A stretch of 64,000 nt of DNA from Augochlora pura. Its lineage: Eukaryota > Arthropoda > Insecta > Hymenoptera > Halictidae. The DNA lies in contig NC_135774.1 of assembly GCF_028453695.1 (NCBI RefSeq), positions 29,078,001 through 29,142,000 on the forward strand, written 5' to 3'. Position 1 is the stretch's first letter. Every line of letters begins with the position of its first letter. Below the pieces are notes generated by a model. It saw nothing but the letters and a program-made list of their open reading frames with translations, was not told where the DNA came from and did no database searches. Both the position numbers and the translations under genes were made by a program. Positions 1 to 12,770 of the stretch are shown here, piece by piece.

Positions 1-697
1 ACCCAACTTGCAACTACTTCCTCGTTGCGAGAAATCCTTTACAGCGTTAACCCTTCCGCGTCCCTGGGAACGATTTTCAAACGCTCGTTTTCCTTCGGCG
101 CTTCGAGTCGACCAGTTACGATTTTCCAGTGAATTTTTCCAATTGAATGGTGTTTATGGTCTCGACACTGTAACAGCCAATTACGCGCGATTTTGGTTTC
201 GTCGATTCCGACAATTCTTAAAAATAATCCATCGAGTTACGTGGATTAATATAACGTAACTAATTCCTCCGGTGATCTAACCCCTTTGCCGTGGCAGTTT
301 CCGCGTAATCGAGAGGGGCGGAAGCTTACCGATCGTAACAATTTGCTCTACGGAAAAAGGAACACGCGTTTGCTGTGCGCGCGCGCGCATTAACTCGAGC
401 AGTTAAACATCGGCCGCCGTGAGACCGGGATCGCGAGAGAAATTGGACGGAACCGTCCGAAACTGAATGCCTGTTTATTCACCGAGCGGTTTCCGCGATT
501 CTAATTTACGATTACACCGCGCACCATGTAATATTTGATAAGACTACTTCGGCTTCTACCGTGAAGATCGCCGCGGCGATATAATAAATCCCGGTTGGAG
601 AGCCCCGCGCGAGATATCCCAGGAGACGGGCCAGCGGAGGCGCTCGTGAACTCTCCGGGTGTGAGATTCGTGCGACGCGGCCGCAACCGACCGCGGT
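1..697. other. Intergenic, no gene seen
   Basis: GC-rich and CpG-rich sequence with a short CG run near 380-390. Short open frames occur on both strands, but none has a recognisable domain or splice signals. Confidence 0.5.
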
Positions 698-948
698 TTA
701 ACCCTTTGCACTCGAGTGGCGACCCTCTGCAGCGCCATTAAAATCGTTGTAACGCGTTCCAAAATTATTTTTACAAATATCGCCGAAGCTTGGATTTAAA
801 AGATTATTGAAATTATAAATGTTATACGAGTCACGTGACTCAATTTCATATCCTTAAAATGCATTTTGTTACATAAAATGGAAATACTAGAACCCGGAAA
901 AATTGTTTCAGATTTTCAGTTAAAATGGCTTCGAGTGCAAAGGGTTAA
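698..948 (+). mobile_element. TTAA-flanked MITE, piggyBac-like, complete copy
   Basis: Seen: TTAA at 698-701 and 945-948 flank a 243-base element. It starts CCCTTTGCACTCGA and ends with the exact inverse, TCGAGTGCAAAGGG. Only about 14 bases at each end are inverted; the interior is AT-rich and has no long open frame. TTAA target duplications with short inverted ends starting CCC are typical of non-autonomous piggyBac-type elements, so the superfamily is inferred from the ends. Partial or diverged copies lie near 9600, 13985, 17817, 24770, 26375, 29724 and 34232. This is the best-preserved copy in the window and can serve as the family reference. Confidence 0.75.
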
Positions 949-1678
949 AATCCTAACCCCTCGCGAAGGATGATAGCTTCCGGATCGTAAAGTCCGCGAT
1001 TCGAACGAGCGCGGACAGGGGTGAGCGGCGGACAGGGACAGAAAAATAGAGTACAATGACGACGGAGTTAATGGAGCCGTTGCCGACGGGAACGATAGGG
1101 CTGTCCGCAAAATAATTAATGAACGGTTTTATTAAAAGGAGAATATCCACCGGAGTTGTGGTTTAATGAAGACGGCCCCGGTAGGAGCAGAGCCGTCGCG
1201 GATCCCGCGCGCCCGGGATAGTTTTACGACGCAGGATGCATAAAAACGTGTCCGCGTCTTGGAAACTAGATTGGTTTCTCCTAGATTTATTGCAAAAATA
1301 ATGGGAAGCTTTCGCGGCGATTTTTCCTACCGTGTGATTAATGAGACCGGGTTATATAGTATTGCGCGATAAAACCACGGCAGTCGTTCGTACGATGAAC
1401 GTTATGTGACGCGAAGGTATAACTCGTTGGAGGTTAGGCTCGTCGAACGGACGTTTTAAATTGAATACGTCATTGTTGAAACTTTGATGGCGTCTTCGGC
1501 TTGTTCGAGAGACTAGAAACGGTAGGAGAACTGAAAGTAGTCAAAGCAGGATAAAGAGAATCGATAGGTTAATCTTTGGTATACTTTTTACGAAATAAGG
1601 GAGGAATTAGAAATAGTTGGGCTTTCCAAGGTTAGTGAGTAATTAATCAAAGTTTTAATAGCAAGTATATTAATTGAG

Positions 1679-2005
1679 AAAATTCTGTAAAGGTTGAATA
1701 AGGGAGCACTAGTAAAAATACCTTCTTAATTGATTCATAAAGTCTTGACACCCAATATAAAAATTAAAAGAAAAAACGTCCAAATATTCTACCCCTTTAA
1801 TTAATTAATAAAAATCTTATCACCCAGCATAAAAATCAGAAGAATTCTATAAAAACTGAATGAGTAAACTCTCTCAAAAATCGTCGAATAATCTGCATCA
1901 TCGAGCAACAAACTAAACTGAACCTCCAGCATAAAACTGCAAAGAATTCCGAAAGGGTTGAATGAAAAAAACATTACTAAAAATCCGCAAAATTATCTCC
2001 ATTTG
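1679..2005 (+). repeat. Degenerate tandem repeat, about 102 bp unit
   Basis: A unit beginning near 'aattctgtaaagg' recurs at 1681, 1843 and 1945 with the same order of words (AATTC, then TGAAT, then CAAAAATC or TAAAAATC). The last two copies are 102 bases apart and align over most of their length. The first copy is more diverged. The block is AT-rich with no coding potential. Confidence 0.5.
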
Positions 2006-4540
2006 TAAATAACGAATGGAAAGTGTTAACACCTTGTTAAAAAGTAAAATAAAAATGGCGACAAGGTCGTGGAAGACGACCGCAATTAAAAACTCTGACC
2101 AGGCCGCGTCTGGTTCGGTTTTTATGGGGTTTCGGTGGAATTCCTGCGGGGTCTTGCCGACGGCCGGTTTGGCGAGCGTGTTAAGTGGCCGGGCCAGCAT
2201 CGATACGAATCGTAAAGAGGTGTGATTCGGGTCGGATAGGAGGTCGGCAGGGAGGCGACCGTCTCCTGACACGGTGTTTACACGGTGGCACGAGTAAAAC
2301 AGTGACCACGTGCGGCCCGTTGACACACAAACATAAGCACCGAGCGTAAACGATAATCGGGGCCCGGCCCGACCCGGCCCGGCCGGAAAAAGCTCTCGCG
2401 CCTGCACGCGTGATACCGTGGCAAGCAGCAGCAGCACGTGGCGGCACGACGATGACCCATTATCGTGGTTAATCGACTGCGTCGCATCGCGTACCATGGT
2501 CCTCGAGACGACGACGCGCCGTGGGAAATTGTTGTTCGTTCATCGACGAACCCCGTCACGCGACAAACACGACGGCGCGCCGTGACTTTTCCTCTCTAAC
2601 GTCGCGCTTCCTCGATTTTCTATATTCGAGCCGATAGTCCGCGATTATCTTGAAAATGTGACACGATTTAAAACTGACATCATTCCTGGCTTTAATGAAC
2701 ATTAAGAACCGCTGATCTTTACGCAAGATTATTTATTTACATAACAGACCTATTTAAGATGTATTCAAGTAAAGCAACAAAGAAATTACATAATAATGAA
2801 GATCGAGATAACTGATTTTTACCAGAGATATCTAAAATCTTAATAATTAATCAATTACAGTAAATATGAACCAGATAGAACCGTCTAGTTATATTTAAAA
2901 CTTTTATCCAATGCAAAATCAAAATTTCAGATTCGTTTAATCCCTCGATTATTTTTAATTTCACGTAATTCGGTCCCGTCATAAATATATAAAACATACA
3001 AATTATTCCTGATAAAGAAAATCGTCCGACTCCATTTAATAATCTATTTATCAATCTTCCATATCCAAAGTGTACTTTTAATAATACTTCATCGATATAA
3101 ATCCGTCGATCTTATTTTAGCATTGTCGAATACATTATGTCTTTATCTGGCCGCATTTTCGCCCGGTACTTCATCTGGCTCCATTAATTGTTTTAATTGC
3201 GAGCGCGAGTTCCTCGGCGTCCCGTATCTGTTTCATGTAACCGCGCGCGCGCGGTTTGTTTGAAAAGAAAATCCGCGCTCGCCCAATGACACGCGCGCGG
3301 GTCCCGCGCACCGATCCCTCTCTCTCATTGTCCGTGGGTGTAAGTAGACGCACGTGGTGTTATTATATTTTGTTGCTCGTGCCGGATGCCAGACCCTTGC
3401 CTCTGGTTACTTCTGGTTTCGTATTCCCGCCCCGGCTCGGATATTTTCGGACGCGCGCGCCCGACCGCGTCCCGTGCCACGCTCCGGGGAGAAAAAAAGG
3501 GTTCAGCAAGGAGGAGCCTAATTTGCTTCTACCCAGCGGGAATTCTCTTAACAATCTGTAAATACCTCGCTCTACGAATTTTCTTCGATGCGTTTGTTCG
3601 GGAGAAACGGATTGCAAGAAATGGTAAATGTAAATGTTACATTTGTTCCCATAATTATGAAAGTGGACTAAGTCAAAGTTAATAAAAAAAAAATGAGTTT
3701 ATGAGTTATTTTACAGCACATTATTTCAAACTAAATTTATTTAATGCAATTTTTAAAAATGGTCAAAGTCAAAAATTTAAAGAAATTATATAAACTTTAT
3801 TATATTCATAATAAATTTCCATTGATCAAGACTAATCAAATTCTAAATAAAATGATCGCATAATGTAGGAATATATTTTAATTTATGCAAATTCATTAAA
3901 TATCTCGAAACAAGAAATATATGATCATTTTCATAATTATGGGCACATTTATGTTGCACGGATTTTCGGAATTTATGGTTTGTTGAGTTTATTAACTAAA
4001 TTAATGATTTATATCAAATCTAGTATATATAATCATACAAATCAATTTTCCTTTTTTACACAAGAACAAAATTATTCAAGCGCAGAAAAAATTGCCAATT
4101 TATCACGCGACACTTCCCATGGCTTACATTTCCAAAGGAAATTGCCACAGTTTAAAAAAATCGCGATTTCATGCGGAAATAACTTCTCGAATTCGATGTA
4201 CGACCGGTAATTAGTCGATAGATCAAGCGGCCGATTGGTTACGTATCGAACAGATAAATGAAATCAGTGGGCGTGTAGAGAAAGCCGAATCGTCTAATCC
4301 GCGCGTTCGATCGTGAAATTGATTCTCTCGATCCCAATCGGGATCACGTCCGCGGTGATACTCGTGAAATGATCGATGGAGCACTATCGACACCCGTCCG
4401 GCAATACGACGGCCCGTCGTTACAAAGTATAATACGGTACCGGCCGATATTTCAGTAGCGCCGTTCCGAGCGTAATTAAAGCGACGCGCTCGTTACACGG
4501 ATCGTTTTAATTGATAAAGGTGGAGACGATGGGTCGTCGA

Positions 4541-4559
4541 GCGCGCGCGCGCGCGCGCG
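4541..4559. repeat. (GC)n microsatellite
   Basis: A 19-base alternating GC run in a GC-rich intergenic block. Similar shorter runs occur near 3241, 6896-6909 and 20053-20071. Confidence 0.85.
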
Positions 4560-5544
4560 ACCGCTTGCTTTTTGCTCGGGCGAAGGACCGCAGGAAATTT
4601 AATTGGTCGCCGGTTTCCCCACGGCTTGATTTATCCGCGCGTTTATAGTAATGTCTTATGGGATTTCTGGACGGGGGCCCGGTCGCCGCTCCAGCTTCTT
4701 TCCCCCCTTTCGCTCCGTGGCTCCATTTTTAGTGGCGCGGCACCGCCCCGATGCTTCACGGGAGATTCCTTCGCGGAATTCTCCGGTGTAATTGTCGCCG
4801 GCCTCCGTGCGCGGAGCCCGCTTGATTATTCATCGGCCGACCGCGGGATTACGCTAATCGCTCGAATATCTCAATCTCTCAAACTTTGCCCGGCGCAATT
4901 ATCGCGCCGTTTTATAAGTCACGCCCGATACCATCGGGAACCGCGACTCCGCGGACTTGTGACAATTTACGCGATTCCGGGGCTCGGCTTCCCTAGCGGA
5001 AAAATCGAATTATAGGTTTCAGTGGCCTTCGTTTGCCAAAGCCTCCCCCCTCCCCTTTAAAACTTCGTTAATTGTTGCTACGGATCGCACTTTGTCGACC
5101 GCTCGTTATACACGCATAAAATCGACAGGCCTAAGCGGCTGTAACTCTCCTATTTAATGGGTCCGACGGACCAGCGGTGTCATACGGTTCCAGATTATAA
5201 TTAACAAGATAAGCTAAACTGTAGTTCTAATTACCCGGCTCTGTAATTGCCGTTCTGTAACCCGAGCCAGGTACACTGTGACCGAGCACGGTATTTATCC
5301 GCGTATCCTTAAATACTGCCCTCGACCGACGCGGCATTTTCTTTTTCTTTTTTTCTTTTTTTTTTTTCGACCGGCCGGACGTTAAACTGTAAATTGTAGT
5401 CGCATGTAGTCGCTTCGCTTATTCGAGCCCGTTCACAGAGCCGGTAATAATTATATAAATCTTCGTTTGAGAAAGGCTTGTAAAGAGTTTTTGCCGTTTT
5501 GTCGGCTCGCCATCCGTCGACCATCAGCGTTGAACGTTTATTTA

Positions 5545-5913
5545 TACAGGGTGTTCCAAGAATGTATGACAACGGGGAACTAGGCGATATCTCAGATCAA
5601 TTCAAGCAACTTTTTCCTTTAGAACAATTTTCTCTGAGGTGTCGTTAATGAATTATTAACGAAGAACGTTGACCAATGGAAGGCGAGGATCGTCGACGCG
5701 AGGCGGCTGAGGTAATGAGCGAAACTGGGCTTCGACCACTTGTTGCCTCGGCGGCAACGCGCCAGCGGAGCTCGCGTCCCATTGGTCAACGTTTTTCGTT
5801 AATAACTGGTTAATAATGCGTCGGAGAAAATTTGTGCAAAGGGAAAAGTTGCTTGAAATCACCTCAGGTGTCCCCCATTTCCGGATTGTTAGACATTGTT
5901 AGGACACCCTATA
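5545..5913 (+). mobile_element. Foldback MITE with about 145-bp terminal inverted repeats
   Basis: Seen: TA dinucleotides (5545-5546 and 5912-5913) flank a 365-base element whose ends read CAGGGTGTTCC and, inverted, TAGGGTGTCCT. The two arms (about 5547-5690 and 5768-5911) match as inverted repeats with interruptions. Shared words include TCAAGCAACTTTT, TTATTAACGAA and CGTTGACCAATGG. A GC-rich centre of about 75 bases separates them. The arms could fold into one long hairpin. There is no transposase. The TA duplication suggests a Tc1/mariner-type mobiliser, which is inference. A solo end of what looks like the same family is at 37976. Confidence 0.75.
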
Positions 5914-8614
5914 GAATTAATATGTTAATCGTTTCTCTTAGCATCGGTTCTAATATCGTACAGGATAAATATGGAATCACTGATGCTCCAGTGTTCACGT
6001 ATATAGCAGAAACATCAACGATTATAAAATCTCCGATTAATCGAATATATTTGTGATCAACTATCTGTAAAATCCCAACTATTTTTATCACCAAACAATA
6101 AATTAATTCAAAAGTAATTACTTTAATTAGTTCGAAGCGGAATAGCCGTCCAATTAAAACCAATTCCCATATCTGAAAAAGCAAATACTTCCTGTTCATA
6201 TATAAATAAATAAAATAAAATATCCAGCGTAATTACCACAACTTTCTCAGAAAATCAGACGACGAAAAGAAAATTAAACAGAACAAGATACCAGTTGCAC
6301 AGCAACAAATTGAACGTTTTAATTAACAGATTCGTTCAACGATATTTCATTCCAATGATAAAGCACTCGAACCATTCTGAACAGGAAATCCTCGACACGC
6401 CTCGGAGTTCGGCAATAATTCAGCATCCGTGGCATCGGTTAGCCGCAAATGCAACAGTGTTCTGCCATATCGAATCCACGAATATGTTTCAACATTCGTT
6501 CGACTTAGCCGTTCTTTTCCATTCGGGAATTAAAACGAGCGCAGGATATCGACGGTAATTCAACATTAACGCCGCGCGGACTGCCGGGAAATCCCAACGG
6601 GTGGTCGGCCATGTTGGACGGCCGATGAAGCGTCCCATGTAAGAACGCGGCGGTTTCAAGCTTTCCACGGTAATTTCCGTCGCGGATTACGGCTTCTTAA
6701 TTATCCGATGATAGTAAATCTCGGCGACGGCACGTTTTAAAGGCACGATAAAGCGAACCGAGCCGGGGAGATTGATAATAATTCAGCAGCCGGTGACACG
6801 GATTATACCCCATACTTTGGCGCGGGGAGGTCCGCCGTGCAATCGGTAAATTATAAAGGTGGCCAAGGTTGCGGGCCCCGATTTATCAACGTCCGCGCGC
6901 GCGCGCGTTCAGCCACAATGTTTCAACTTGTCTATAACTCGTGATCCTGTAAATTAATTTATCAGCGTCGAGTGCGCTCCGAGCGACACCGTGTTCCGGT
7001 CGTGTCCCGCGGATCGGCTTCGGGTCTCCTCATCGGCCGTATCAGTGAGACTCGTTTCCCCGTATCGGCCTCATTAATATCTCGTGCCTCGATGCTCACC
7101 GCTAACGTCTTCATGGATCAGTATCGAGCGCGCACCCGCGGGCCAACGTCGACGATCGAACGATCCTCGGATAAACCGCGCTAAAAGCAACCCGTGTACT
7201 AATTGCAATCGCATCACTTCCGAAACCTTTCGACTCGATGCAGCAGAATCTTGGAATCATTGACGCGAGTATGGAGGATGGTCTTGTTCGATGATCGCGC
7301 GGTTAGAACGATAATCGTTTTAATAGCTATGACATGATGAAGACTAATTAGAAATTCGTTTCTCTTGAGTTGAGAGAGATCGTTTCTTTATATATTTATT
7401 CAGTTATATATTTATTAATTCTTTATATATTTATCAATGTCTTTATATATTTATTAAGTGTTTCATATAAATTCAGAATCACAGTACTTTATATAAAGAC
7501 AGAATTATCAGCGTAATAATAATTTTAAATAAACACGCGATACATTTACATAATAATAGTACCTTGCATAGTAATATTACTGTATATTCTTTTCCTTGAC
7601 GATTAACAATTAATTTTGATTATTAATAACTATTTTCTCCAAAGGACACTTACGATTCTGTAAAATACATAAATTCCGTTTCGGTATAATAAACTCCAAG
7701 CACGGCTTCAAAAATGATTTTATCCGAGCTTGAACTAGTAATCGAATTAAAACCGAAAACGCGAGCGACACGAATTCAGATCGCCTCGCGCTCATTAAAA
7801 TACCGCGAGACTCTCGCGCTGTGTCGGCGCGTTACCCGCGGTAACAACCTAATTCCGCGCACAGTTTACGGGTTTGCCGTGTAAAAGGCCTGGCTAGAAT
7901 CGATGACGTATAAAAGCGTAATCTGCATGCCGTGTGGGGGGAGGGAGGGGGGAAAGCGTTTAACGTCGCTGGAACTGCTGGTATTCGTGTATAACAAGAT
8001 ACTAGTTTTCCCCACCTGTCTAATTTGTCATCGAACGCGACGGGGTTGTTAGGTGTCCCCCGATCCTCCCTCCCTCTCCCTCGCGGCGGATAAGACCGCG
8101 CGCGTCCAAACGATTTTATTAGTCGGCGAGAAGAAAGGATTTTTATCGGCGTCCATCGTTGCGCCGGCGGATAGGCCGGATACTGTTACCAGATCGTAAT
8201 GATTTACCGTACGCTCGCAATTAGCCGCTATAATCGGCGCTAATCTCTCCGACATATTCAATAATGCCCGGCAATTATCGCGTCGGGCGACGTTTTTCGT
8301 CGTTTTGCCACTTAATGACGGATAATCTCCGTTGCCCGTTTTAATCGCGGCTCGATCCGGTAACGGCGGAGCGACCGTGCATAAATATCCCCGCGTATAA
8401 TCCACTGGGTAATGTACGATAACGTGCGATTATTCCGCCGGTGGAAAGAAATTTTCGCGAGCGACGAACATCTTCCGGTGCTCGCTCGAATTAGAGTTTA
8501 TAAAAGCGCGAAGTCGGCTGATCGCGACTAATCGTCGACGTTTTAACCTCTTGCACTATAATAACGTGACTGGTGACTAGTAAGTGACGAGTGTTTCGTG
8601 CACGATTAGATAAA
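5914..8614. other. Intergenic, no gene seen
   Basis: AT-rich to 6560, then CpG-rich to about 7200 with a CG run at 6896-6909. 7380-7600 is very AT-rich with repeated TATATATTTATT words. 7930-7955 is a G-rich purine tract. Near 8544 the words TTTTAACC and TCTTGCACT resemble a decayed end of the TTAA/CCCTTTGCA MITE, cut off by the gap at 8615. Confidence 0.45.
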
Positions 8615-8714
8615 NNNNNNNNNNNNNNNNNNNNNNNNNNNNNNNNNNNNNNNNNNNNNNNNNNNNNNNNNNNNNNNNNNNNNNNNNNNNNNNNNNNNNN
8701 NNNNNNNNNNNNNN
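8615..8714. other. Assembly gap, 100 N
   Basis: Exactly 100 unknown bases, the usual placeholder for a scaffold join of unknown size. A decayed MITE-like end is on the left and the tRNA-His trailer begins a few bases to the right. Confidence 0.98.
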
Positions 8715-8727
8715 TGGGAAACGGTCG

Positions 8728-8736
8728 AAAAAAAAA
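8728..8736 (-). terminator. RNA polymerase III terminator of tRNA-His
   Basis: Nine consecutive A on the plus strand read as TTTTTTTTT on the transcribed minus strand, 38 bases after the tRNA end. A run of four or more T is the standard Pol III stop. A 21-base palindrome (8755-8775) lies between the tRNA and this stop. Confidence 0.75.
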
Positions 8737-8754
8737 GTGAATCCTCCGCCGTGA

Positions 8755-8775
8755 CAATGTGTCATTGACACATTG
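8755..8775 (-). repeat. Palindrome in tRNA-His 3' trailer
   Basis: CAATGTGTCATTGACACATTG is a perfect inverted repeat around one central base, directly joined to the tRNA 3' end. The tRNA end word GCCGTGAC is repeated on its far side at 8748-8755, so the hairpin sits between two copies of the tRNA end. Confidence 0.7.
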
Positions 8776-8845
8776 CCGTGACCAGGATTCGAACCTGGGT
8801 TACTACGGCCACAACGTAGGGTCCTAACCACTAGACGATCACGGC
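8774..8845 (-). tRNA. tRNA-His(GTG): tRNA-His, anticodon GTG
   Basis: On the minus strand the sequence begins GCCGTGATC and ends GGTCACGGC, giving a perfect 7-bp acceptor stem. The A box (GTCTAGTGGTTAGGAC) and B box (GGTTCGAATCC) are both clear. The anticodon arm is CTACG-TTGTGGC-CGTAG, so the anticodon is GTG and the amino acid histidine. The base after the acceptor stem (position 8774) is A, as usual for the discriminator of eukaryotic tRNA-His; the extra 5' G is added after transcription. There is no intron, and all stems are intact, so this looks functional. Confidence 0.97.
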
Positions 8846-11800
8846 TATCGGTGGATTCGAGATCGATCCGGCGATTCGGCGATGATCGATCTTAACAACG
8901 GCCGCGACCTGCTCGATCGACCGTGGCGAGGCCTCTCCGCGCAGTCTTTATCGTGTCCGGGGATCTAACATGCGTCCGCGCGACTAATTTACGCTTGTAG
9001 ATCCGCCGCCGTGATTCCCGTACGAAAATTATAACTTCATTACGCCGCCGTTACTCCCCGTACATCTAATTGCGCGTTCGTCTAATTGATCTACATTCGT
9101 ATCCGTTACGATTTCGTAACAGCGGACGGGCGTTCTTTAAAAAAACGTTGCCGCCGCCGCCGCCGCTTTGCCAAGGTCGTTTTGTGCTTCGGTGCTTTTA
9201 TTAGGTAATTTGTGATTTTACGACGCCATTTTGGCACCCGTTGCCAGCGCGATTAATAATTACGGCGCGCTTGTTATTTCGTTATGAATGGGGCTCTCTT
9301 ACTCCGTCCGTTATTTCGCTTTCGCGAGTTTCGAAGTACATTTTCAGGTCGTGTAACGAGGCTCGTCATGGTTTTTTAATTGACTACGCGTTCGTCGCGA
9401 TAATGCAAACATTATGCTATATCTCATGCTATAAAATCATTTCTACACTGCCACATTTAAAATACTAAAAATTAATAATGAATACTAAAAATTATTGTAT
9501 CATGCTATAAAATAATGTCTACGCTACCATATTTAAAATACCATAATAAGCCTAACTATAGTATGACTTACAAGACTCTATTTTGCATGTAGAAACTAAG
9601 AAAATAAAATACAGTAAATCCAATCTTGGATTTAAAGTTAAAATGACTTCGATTAAGGGGGGTTGAAATTGCAATTAAATATTTGCAATTAAATATTCGC
9701 AATTTTCGTTAGAAACGCGATTACCCGAGGCGGATTCAGCAACAGCCTGTACAGTTAAAGGACGCGGGACACCGTCCGTGGAAACAGGCCGCCGGGTTGC
9801 GGTAGGTCCTCGTCACGTGAACGATAAATCTCGTCGCCCTCCGATATTTGCATGGTGAACGCGGGGGCGTCCGGGCACTGAAGCGAAGGGGGAGTACGGA
9901 GAAGGCCCGCGCTCGGGTTTCCCGGAACCCGAGCGAAAATTCCTCGGAGCCAGTCTCTCGCCGTTCCTTCCCCCTCCCTCTCCCGTCCGAGGGGAAACAA
10001 ATTGACTGTTACAAGCCGGGACGTAGATAACCCCGGGGCAATAAATTCATTAACCATCCGCGAACCGGCTGATAGCGCCGCCGGCTAGAGTTCCTCAGAG
10101 ATATTCTTTTCAGCGTAGCGCAACACCGGTTCCACGGACCGTGTCCTACATCGTGATACCCGGGCGACCCTCCTCCCAACATTGTCGCGGATCGCCGGGC
10201 CCCCGGAGGACTCGATTATATCGTACGGTCTTTGCGCGCGTGGGCGTCGACGTCGATCGAACGTCGCCGTCTTACAGCGGCGCCCGGGAACCGTGTAACC
10301 TGGCGTACGGGATTAAATTGCTGGAACTCGAGAAAATTTCTAATAAGACGGCCGAGGAGAGTATATGGTGGCGCGGCTGCTCGCGGCCCGGGGTTCGAGA
10401 TATGTACCTAGCGTCGGAATTCAGAGGTGGAGTATAGTAATTTGGAGTGGTAGGATATTTATGGGCAATTTTAGTTTAATTTAACTGTGATTCGAGTTGA
10501 TATTAACTGCAGTTTGAATGCGGTTTTATCGTAATTTAATTTTAATTTGAGTGAATTTTATTGGTATTTTACAGTTATTTAATTGTTGTTTATCAGTAAT
10601 TTAATCATAATCTAACTGTAATTTAACGATAATTTAATTTTGAACTCTTAGCATCTCAATTTCTCAAGATTTAATTTTTACCATTTAATACGACCCCTAA
10701 CATGTTCTTCATATTTAAATTTTTATAACTCTGGCAACAACAATCGCACGAACATAAACGTAGCGTCATTTTAAAGCTTGAACCTTCTATTTTCAGGAAA
10801 CATCATACCCTCTTATTTCAATAACAAGTACACACTATAATAAAGCAAAAATTCAACACACGATTTTTCTCAAAAATATTAAAAATCGAAATGCTTATAA
10901 AACCATTTAAAAATTTTTCTTTGCACCGACACCTCGATAAATTTACAAAATAAAGCTTTCTCTTTGCAACAACTACTTAAAAGTTGACGTACGATTTTTC
11001 CGAATCGATTTATCGATCTCTGAATCAGAGGTGGATTCGAGAATCGAATAAAAGCTCGATTCTGCGGGACTCGTAAATCATATCGCGAACGCTAATTATC
11101 GTCGTGATTAAAACAATGAATAACCGGAGATCGAGAAAAGAATTTCCAGCTCGGACAAGGAAGAACCGTCGTAAAGTTTCAAACGTAAAGTAATGCAACG
11201 GCTTCGGCACCGGCAATATATAATGCATAGTATTGAAAGTTGGAACACACGCGTATAATGGTATTTAATTGCTATTCGGCGCAGTTCTTTTCTGAAACGT
11301 GGCACGGCGAAAGTTATTTACGAGCCGATAATAACCGAAAGACATGATAGCGTACGCGGAAGAAACCCGTGTCCCGCGGACCGTGTGTGCTCGCCGTGAA
11401 ACAAATCACGGGCGATATGAAAACATTGTATGTGTAATTACATGTTTCCTCTCTTTACTTGTTAGACAAGACAACCACGTTCGTTTATATACGGTACGTC
11501 CTATTAATCGATCGTTCCGCTGATTGGTGTTCTGATAATCGAGGTCCACGCGATATTTCTAAATGGAAAACGTATTATTTATTGCGGCGGCGGATCTTTT
11601 ATTTGCCGCGGTCTACAGCTTGTTTCACGATAGGCGGCACAGCTGGAGAACGGATTACTGAAAATTTATATGTGCGACGGGTCGACCGGCAAATCTGCGT
11701 TAGAAATGCGTTATATGCATTATTCGATAGTAATTAGGCTTAAAATTATAATATTAAAGTGTATAAAATTGTATAGAAAAATTTTGATATTTATTGAATA

Positions 11801-12632
11801 TTTTATTTGAATATTTTTATTAGGCCATAATTTTATATTCAAATGGGTACTAATTAAATAATAATAATAATAACTGATGACAATAATAAGAAAACAAAGC
11901 GTTAATTGACGACAACGGAGCTGTCAAATACCAACAAAGAGGAACCATTTAGTATGTCTGACTATGGCCGGCTGTTTCTACTTTGTCTAGTCAACCAGAG
12001 AAGGAGGTTATAGTATGTTGTGCTATTTTTTAAATATTCTGCATTTTATTAAACCTGTACAATTAATATTGTACTATAAAATTCGAATCCCCGTCATACC
12101 GCGATCGTCTTGTAACACCCAAGTACCATATTCGTTCCGAAACGAATCCACCGGCCAGGCCAGGAACGTCTCAATTTGTCGGACAAGCAATCCGCCCCTC
12201 TCAATAAACGAGCCCACGGTATAGAGACCGTAGAAAGAGGAAAAGAAAGAAAGCACGCCCGTCTCGATCGCGGATCGCGATCACCGATCGTGAAATCGAC
12301 AGGCTCGCGCGGGATCCGGCCGGGTGGCTGCGGTCACGTGTGAATTATTGCCAATTACAAAACGCGGCGGACCCTTTTCTATCCGGGGCGCTGCCGAAAT
12401 TTATAGTCGATGATAAAGGTATCTGGCCGCGGGTTCGTGCGGCCGTAAAAGCGGTTTAACAAGCACCGCCAGTTAGCAACACGCGAGCCGATAAATCGGC
12501 CCTCTCTATCCTCGTCGAATCACTTTTCTGGGGCTCCGGTACCCCCACTACTCGGACACTGTTAGAACTTGGCGAAGCGGCGTAATGCAGGGATTAAAGT
12601 TTGGAAGATATTAGAAATTTGTTATATTGTTG
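8846..12632. other. Intergenic, no gene seen
   Basis: 8846-9240 and 9740-10430 are CpG-rich with chance frames. Near 9600-9665 a decayed right end of the TTAA MITE can be read (AAAATGACTTCGA followed by AAGG). 10440-10990 is AT-rich with many TTTAATT words. 11740-11930 is AT-rich with short ATA repeats. 12080-12560 is CpG-rich. No splice-bounded exon was recognised. Confidence 0.45.
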
Positions 12633-12745
12633 TATTATTTAGGAGACGTATTTTATATCATAGTATTATTTAGATGACGTATTTTATATCTTAATATTAT
12701 TTAGAAGACGTATTGATATTATTAATATTATTTAGGAGACATAAT
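12633..12745 (+). repeat. 31-bp tandem repeat, four copies
   Basis: The word TATTATTTAG followed by a GA-GACGT-like segment starts at 12633, 12664, 12695 and 12726, each exactly 31 bases apart. Copies differ by a few substitutions; the last is truncated. Confidence 0.85.
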
Positions 12746-12770
12746 GATATTACTAATATTACTAATATTT

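Larger units (their letters stand above)
949..5544. other. Intergenic, alternating GC-rich and AT-rich blocks
   Basis: No gene recognised. The AT-rich block 1600-2010 holds a degenerate repeat (separate entry). 2150-2600 and 3240-3540 are CpG-rich with overlapping chance frames on both strands. 4541-4559 is a (GC)n run. The 147-codon frame at 4572-5015 is arginine, serine and proline-rich without a domain and is treated as chance. 5338-5368 is a T/C-rich tract. Confidence 0.5.

Noticed and set aside
4572..5015. 147-codon plus-strand frame
   Set aside because: No recognisable domain, Ser/Arg/Pro-rich, no promoter or splice context.
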